Shown here: positions 58,136-64,000 of the stretch, one piece after another
Layout of the letters: each line of letters starts with the position of its first letter
Numbering within the stretch: the stretch's first letter is position 1
From: Vanessa cardui
Taxonomy: Eukaryota > Arthropoda > Insecta > Lepidoptera > Nymphalidae
Length of the DNA: 64,000 nt
Direction of reading: 5' to 3'
NCBI RefSeq assembly: GCF_905220365.1
Contig: NC_061126.1
Location: forward strand, 10,416,001 to 10,480,000
Made by a program: the position numbers and the translations under genes
The notes under the pieces: model-generated
What the model saw: the letters and a program-made list of their open reading frames with translations, nothing else
What the model was told of the DNA's origin: nothing
The model's database searches: none

Positions 58136-59867
58136 TAAAATTTACCATTATTATAGCAAAACAAATTTCATATGACATACTAGTCTTTTGACTTACGAGT
58201 ATAGTTGCTCATCGCTGACATTACGACAGCACCCTGCGTCTCTCGTGCCGTCCCGACAACGCATGTTAATCAGACAGATCACGGCTAATTGCCGACTGGA
58301 GTGTGAAATGCGGGCTTAGCGATTAAATTATCTGCAGTTAAGCGTTGAGTTATGGTTGATTAAAGGCTGTCATTTAATTCCTCGAATGGTTTAATTTTTT
58401 AAAAGAGCCTTTGTGAGAAATATCCTATAATAAATGAGCATGAAGAGAAGATAAAAAGTTACTAAGTTAAAACTGTTGATAGATATGGCATATTCAATAA
58501 AAAAACATCTTGTAAGAAAACACAAAAAATAAGCTTAAATCTCAAATTTCAAAAATGTCCTGGGTAATTTTTGTCGTTTTCGAAATTTATCTCTGTAAAT
58601 GAAAACATTCAGAAACAAGTATCGGGTGATTTGAGGACGATATGATATAATGAGACACTTGGACCAACTGTGGTGTAACGAGGTAGCTGTAATAACGATT
58701 TGTAGCGATAATAGCAACATCACCGCGGGTGGTCGAACCGCACCCGATAATTGGGCAACCCCGCTGTTTTGGGCGTACTATTTACTCCTGATATTTTACT
58801 AAAAGTAACCGTGAACAAATAATTATATAGCTAGAATGTTCTTGAAGCGTTTGACATGTTATTTTGTACCAACACTTTATTTATTGATAACAACACATAA
58901 AATATAATAAGCACGTTAAATAAGCAATTTTGTAGTTGTAGCAAGTATTGTGTAGGTACACATAACAATAATTTCAAATGATAAAATTATTGATTTAACT
59001 TTTGAAATTCATTGTATAATTTAAAATTAAAGCTTCTTATAATTTAGCATAACATGTATTATGGTACTATTCTATACACTTTCCCTGACTAAATTTCCTA
59101 TGAAGACAAAATAAAGAGGATTGTTAGTAAGTTACTTCGGCTATATATGGGAAATGTCGAACCTCTACATAGAAATCATCTTTAAATCAATAGGCATTGC
59201 AAACTAAAATGAATTGCTATGCCATGCAAGTTTTGTAAAAAATTGACATATCCCGAGCATTCGTATACAATATATATTTAATCATTTACTTTACACATAT
59301 TCCAAACTCCTGCAACTATTTGCAGGCTGTTGTTGATCAGAAAGTTGGCAAAGTTTAATTTATGTAACAACAAATATTTAAACGAACGTGTCATTAAGGC
59401 TTAACATACAGACTATTTCCGATTCATAGCGAATATGGAAATGTTAAAATCAGACCGAAATCCAGCTGTAAAATTCGCAACTGACATGAAGTAATACCGT
59501 GAGTTTCCTAATACGTCAGGCACTAGCGTTTTGAATATAAAGTGCGGTACAATCAGGCGGTGAGAACGGAATCTCATATTCTACTGCGCCACCTGCGGCT
59601 CCTTACTTGCCGATGAGACTGACTACACGCGAGTGTGCTATCACCTTTATACTGTCAGCAAAACATGACAATGAATTACTTCCATTGATATCATTAAATT
59701 CGAATTATAAAATTCTTGATAGTACTGAATATTTTTTATCATTACTGACAATAGAGATATCAATCAATGAAAGTACGAAATACATTCTGTTGAGTTTAGA
59801 TAATAGCGTAGAGTAGGGGGCAAGCAAATATTAAATTATCACTTATATATTATTGTATCATCATTAC
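58136..59867. other. Noncoding
   Basis: The segments 58200-58340 and 58680-58790 are GC-richer. The latter holds CACCGCGGGTGGTCGAACCG. A minus frame at 58535-58723 and a plus frame at 59607-59816 show no domain. Confidence 0.4.
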
Positions 59868-60097
59868 TTATTACATAGAATAAAACAAAGTCGCTTACCG
59901 CTTTCTGTCCCTATGTATGCCTAAGTCTTTAATATTACGCAATTAATTTTTAGGCGTTTTTTTTTATTTGGTAGAATTATTCGAGAGGAAAATTTTTGTA
60001 TGTAATACATGGAAAATATAGTAAAGAAACGAGAAAAATCTGTAGTATATTAAGTATCAGCATTGTACCCGTATTGAGCCGGGGCGGATCGCTAGCA
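59868..60097 (+). repeat. Repeat D copy
   Basis: AGAATAAAACAAAGTCGCTT, TTTCTGTCCCTATGTATGCC, GTAATACATGGAAAATATAG and TTGAGCCGGGGCGGATCGCT in order. Confidence 0.8.
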
Positions 60098-61832
60098 TAC
60101 AATTGTCTCTAGTTCACTCGAATATATTAATGAATAGAGATCCTTTAAAATATTCAAGCCTTAATAATTTAACGTTCCTATCATGTAAACGTTAATATAT
60201 TTAGGCATATTGGATCATAGTACGATACATGAACTGAATGTAAGTGAGGTGTGATCAGGTGGCGAAAATAGATTTAATACAATGACGCCACCTGTCGTTT
60301 ACTGCGCATTGCTGAATGTCCCGATGTTGGTAAGGTTAGCATGACATTTCACGGTTTTGACAGATTTTTCAAAATATATTACTTAGATAGTTGATTTCAT
60401 TTGTATATAATAATTCATTGAAAAGAAAATTTACTGAAAACATGGTTTTGATTTTGTTTTATTTTAACAACACTGACTTATTGAAGCTCCACTTTTTCAA
60501 ATGCGTACGATACTAAAAAATAGTAATGGTTTTGGAACAACTTATTATAATAGAATTAATATACTTATTGTTCCATAATAATAACATAAAATGAACTTCA
60601 AAATCTTCATCAGTGGGTTGCTTGGACATACCTTATTTACGCGTCGATAAACTGTCATAGACAAGATGTAAAAATCACCAGCATCAGTAAAATATTGTTT
60701 ATAAATGTATCATACTTAGATATTAATGTTTTGCCCTCAGTACTCCGGACATGAATAGACCTGACTATTGTCTCGTAGTCCGCAACGAGTGCCGTGCCGC
60801 CTCTAATTGATTCCGCCCGCTCTATCCGATCACCTGTCTACATTATTTATCACCGTGTTTACAAATGGCTACATATTTGATTAGGCTTAACGAGTTAGCT
60901 ATTTGTTTACGTTTTTAATTTTAATACATCTGTTTACAACATTACGTTATATTTTAATTGAACAGTACTTTGCAAAACATAATAACAGATCAATTAATAA
61001 AATTACTGGTTAACGACACATTAGAGCTCATATCAGAAATTGAGGTATTGAATCATTATCAATCATGTTGCATGTGATAGACTATATTTCTTTTGAATTG
61101 GAATATATCTTGAATTTGATATATAATGAAACAATTCTTAAACTAGATACGAAAAAGTAAACCAAAACAAATGAGCTGCAGCAATGAATTTGCAACCAAC
61201 GCAAATCTATACAGGTCGTTACTATCAAGGTATCCTCGACAAAGGCTGTCATAGATTAAGTAAACTAAAAGAGTCCGTGTCTAAGAAGCGTGCTCGTACC
61301 GCCTTAGCGATTCCATCGTCAATTGCACCCAGGCGAGTATTCAAAGGATCTCACTATTCAGAGATCACGAGCATAGCCTACGTTGAGTGGTCTAAGTGTA
61401 CAACGAATTACTTTCTAAATTGTATATTTGTTTGAATTGATATAAAACGCGTTACGTTGATATAATACTAAAAATATACAGTACAATTTTATAATCGATA
61501 CATGAAAGAAATAAATTAAATAAATAACGGCAGCTTCATGAGTAGTAAAAAAATTCTAAATCTTAGATTTTAATAAGTCATGGTATTATGTGTTAATATT
61601 ATTAAATTAAAATCTAACACAATAATTTTGTTCTTAGAATAAATTTTATATGCAATACCTAACCTTAACATAATACACTCATGAGAATATATTATTAGCT
61701 TTTTAAACTGTCATAACATTTTTTGCAAGACATTATATGTTGCAAAAATTGTTATTAACTAATTGTTTTCGAGGATTCAAATTTCAATCATTCGACAGAG
61801 TAAAACACAAAAAGACATAGTTACTTTATATA
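60098..61832. other. Noncoding, 83-codon frame of unknown value
   Basis: An ATG frame at 61184-61435 codes a basic protein with SKLKESVSKKRARTALAIPS. It has no recognisable domain and no flanking splice pair. The segment 60720-60850 is GC-richer. I see no supported gene. Confidence 0.4.
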
Positions 61833-61980
61833 AAATTCAAACTATATTTAATTCAAGTAGGCTTTTACAAGCACTTTTGAATTGTCATTTAACAACTAGA
61901 TTAAGTGAAGCTGCCACCGGTTCGGAGAGTAGATTTTACGGAGTACAACCGGCAAGAAACTTAGTAGTTACACTTTATCA
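61833..61980 (+). repeat. Repeat L copy
   Basis: TTAATTCAAGTAGGCTTTTA, CTGCCACCGGTTCGGAGAGT and CAACCGGCAAGAAACTTAGT in order. Moderately diverged. Confidence 0.75.
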
Positions 61981-62462
61981 ACATTTAAATTTAAACTACT
62001 AATTTAACTACTAAATGATATTACATAAATAAAAAACTTTATTACATAAATTTTTAACTTGTACCAAACACTAAGCGAATAGGACGCAAGCGGTGACGGT
62101 AAAAAAACCTGTCTCGAAGAGGTAACAATGGTTAGGTGGTGTTCGTGAGACAGCCGTCTTGGAGGCGATCTGAAAGGTCTCCCTTATTTAGTTTTCTTAT
62201 CCTTACCTTCTATTACTTTGCAGATTCACCAGGTTCGATGAAAAACTTTTGTACTATCTCAATAATTCATCCTTTTGAAATTCGAGTCACGTTGTATTGG
62301 TTTTATCTTAGATTAAATATATATATTTCTCAGTAAAATTTATATAATTATTTTATCTGTCAAGTAAATTAACTTTGGCGATGTTTATCAATTCAAATAA
62401 ATATTCGGTAACAATCATTTTATCAAACATTTTGTTTAAAAAATTATACATCGTCAAGACTG
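61981..62462. other. Noncoding, nothing recognised
   Basis: The segment 62080-62190 is GC-richer. A 66-codon frame at 62136-62336 does not resemble a known protein. Confidence 0.45.
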
Positions 62463-62646
62463 TGATGACTTCCATGGTCGAGTAGTGTGTACCCCGTTCT
62501 TTATAGGTACGCAACTACGAGGTCCCGGGTTCGACTTCCGGCCGAGTCAGTATTTAAAAAGTTCATTAGTTTTCAATGTTTTCTTGGGTCTTATGGGTAC
62601 TTACATTGGGATCAGAGTAATGTATGTGACGTTGTCCAATATTTAC
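62463..62646 (+). repeat. SINE-A copy with intact box B
   Basis: CCATGGTCGAGTAGTGTGTA (box A), GGTTCGACTTCCGGCCGAGT (box B), TTTTCTTGGGTCTTATGGG and ACATTGGGATCAGAGTAATG, ending TTGTCCAATATTTAC. A segment of the body is deleted relative to 2775. Confidence 0.85.
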
Positions 62647-63401
62647 TAATTATTATTATTAAGACTAAGACACACATTAAGGGACACATTTTTTATTGTC
62701 GATGCCGGCGTACCATATCTCGCCGTTATATAGAATATTCTACAATGTTAATATGATATAACTAAAACAATACAAAGATTATGGAGATGCAAAGACCTTT
62801 GAAAAACATTTGTCATTTGTTGAAAAGCCTTGTAGTTCAAGCTTGCTTCATACCTGCTAATAATTTCTTCAAATTTACTTTCATATATTTAAATTAGTAT
62901 AGATAATATATCAACATTAGGCTTCTAGCACAAGCTTTCCTAATAAGTTGGTCTCACTCCACTTACTTCCATTAAGCTACCCGTTTGAAGTAATATGTGG
63001 ATAAAACTTTATACGTAATAATTTGTTCGTTTCATTATAATGTTCACAATATATGTATATCAACTGCATATGTGCCGTAAAATAATAAAAAGCATGGCTA
63101 TTATCTTTAACCGATGTCTAAAAAAAGGAGGCAAAGGAGGAAATAAGTCAGTTCGAAATGTACATAAATGTGCGTAACATTTAACGTTAATTAAGGTTAA
63201 TTTAATTATATTTAATTATTATGTTTGTCCACGAATTTCTTAATAAATAATAGTTGTATTGAAATGACCATTTTTAATTAAAGTCAGGTAGACTTCAACT
63301 TAGTGAATAGTGTAAGTTTCATTTAAATCGGTCCAGTGGTTTCCAAGATAAGAGATCTGTGTAATTTTGAAGTCGGTATTTTTTATAAATTATTTATTAC
63401 T
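62647..63401. other. Noncoding, nothing recognised
   Basis: AT-rich without a gene. CAGTGGTTTCCAAGATAAGA and TTTTGAAGTCGG at 63330-63380 may be a remnant of the repeat ending in GAAGTCGG. Confidence 0.45.
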
Positions 63402-63701
63402 ACAACAACAACAACAACAACAATAACAGCCTGTAAATTCCCACTGCTGGGCTAAAGGCCTCCTCTCCCTTTGAGGAGAAGGTTTGGAACATATTCCACC
63501 ACGCTGTTCCAATGCAATGCGGGAATTGGTGGAATACACATGTGGCAGAATTTTTATAAAATTTGTCACATGCAGGTTTCCTCACGATGTTTTCCTTCAC
63601 CGCTGAGCACGAGATGAATTATAAAGACAAATTAAGCACATGAATCAGCGGTGCTTGCCTGCGTTTGAACCCGCAATCATCGGTTAAGATGCACGCGTTC
63701 T
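63402..63701 (-). repeat. Metulj-like SINE lacking part of the head
   Basis: The (CAA)n tail, then CCACTGCTGGGCTAAAGGCC, TCTCCCTTTGAGGAGAAGGT, and GGTTAAGATGCACGCGTTCT. The last 20-25 bp of the tRNA-like head (box A) are missing. A GGAATGCAATGCGG duplication interrupts the body. Confidence 0.9.
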
Positions 63702-64000
63702 TTACGAGTGTATAAATTCATTGAATAATGACATCACTTTTTTTCATAAATATAAATGTAATATATCAAGCGTTACCCAATAGATATCATAAAGTATGTG
63801 AGAGATCCTCTTACAACTATGAAATTAACTGCAATACAACTAATTGGACAATATTCATATGAAATAGTTGTATAACTTTTCAAAGGCACGTGTAACGGAG
63901 ATGAGTTCTATAAGAGAGAAAATAAAGATTCCATCTCAATTTCGATTATTAAGAGACAGACATAAACTTAAACTCTAACTTAAACTACTTTTTCCAATAT
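63702..64000. other. AT-rich noncoding end of window
   Basis: Nothing recognised. Confidence 0.5.

Overview
The window looks like AT-rich insect DNA, almost certainly from a butterfly or moth. The reason is its dense load of lepidopteran interspersed repeats: tRNA-derived SINEs of the Metulj type (the name is recalled, not searched), RTE-type LINE tails, a Penelope-like element, a hAT element and a piggyBac-like element. I could not recognise any exon of a host gene. The window is best read as intergenic or long-intron sequence whose recognisable genes all belong to mobile elements.

Layout. 1-9 kb is AT-rich noncoding DNA with degraded SINEs and a 252-bp inverted-repeat MITE (7730-7981). 9020-15737 is a complete LTR retrotransposon on the minus strand. 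It has two 1491-bp LTRs that look identical, an ACAT target duplication, a primer-binding site and a polypurine tract. Inside are a frameshifted gag with zinc knuckles, a retropepsin and only the first ~47 residues of reverse transcriptase. The rest of pol is gone and its place holds two tandem arrays, one of 40-bp hairpin units and one with an exact 94-bp period. 16-21.7 kb holds SINE and LINE remnants. 21732-26924 is a nested stack: a foldback element is split by a hAT transposon (22220-26806, CTCTAAAA duplication). The hAT transposase is intact once a 25-nt first exon is spliced to the main exon, and its intron carries a 5'-truncated Penelope-like element.

27-46 kb is a graveyard of short repeats, with several near-perfect hairpins and one young 5'-truncated LINE tail (38126-38311). 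46.3-46.8 kb is the C-terminal end of an RTE-type LINE. 47985-48925 is a 933-bp internally deleted piggyBac-like element bounded by TTAA that keeps the transposase N-terminus. 49-64 kb is again mostly noncoding sequence with SINEs and other lepidopteran repeats.

Local labels for repeats I cannot name with certainty: SINE-A (tRNA-headed, ending near 'GGGATCAGAGTAATGTATGT'), repeat L (core 'CCGGTTCGGAAAGTAGATTC'), repeat C (core 'TTAGTTCCCAAGGTTGGTGG'), repeat D (starts 'ATAAAACAAAGTCGCTT', ends 'GAAGCCGGGGCGG') and repeat E (starts 'GTTGCCCGCGGCTTCGC', ends with GACAGACAGA). The strongest leads are the recently inserted but pol-less LTR element with its covarying hairpin array, the apparently intact hAT transposon with its tiny first exon, and the piggyBac derivative with three copies of a 17-bp palindrome.
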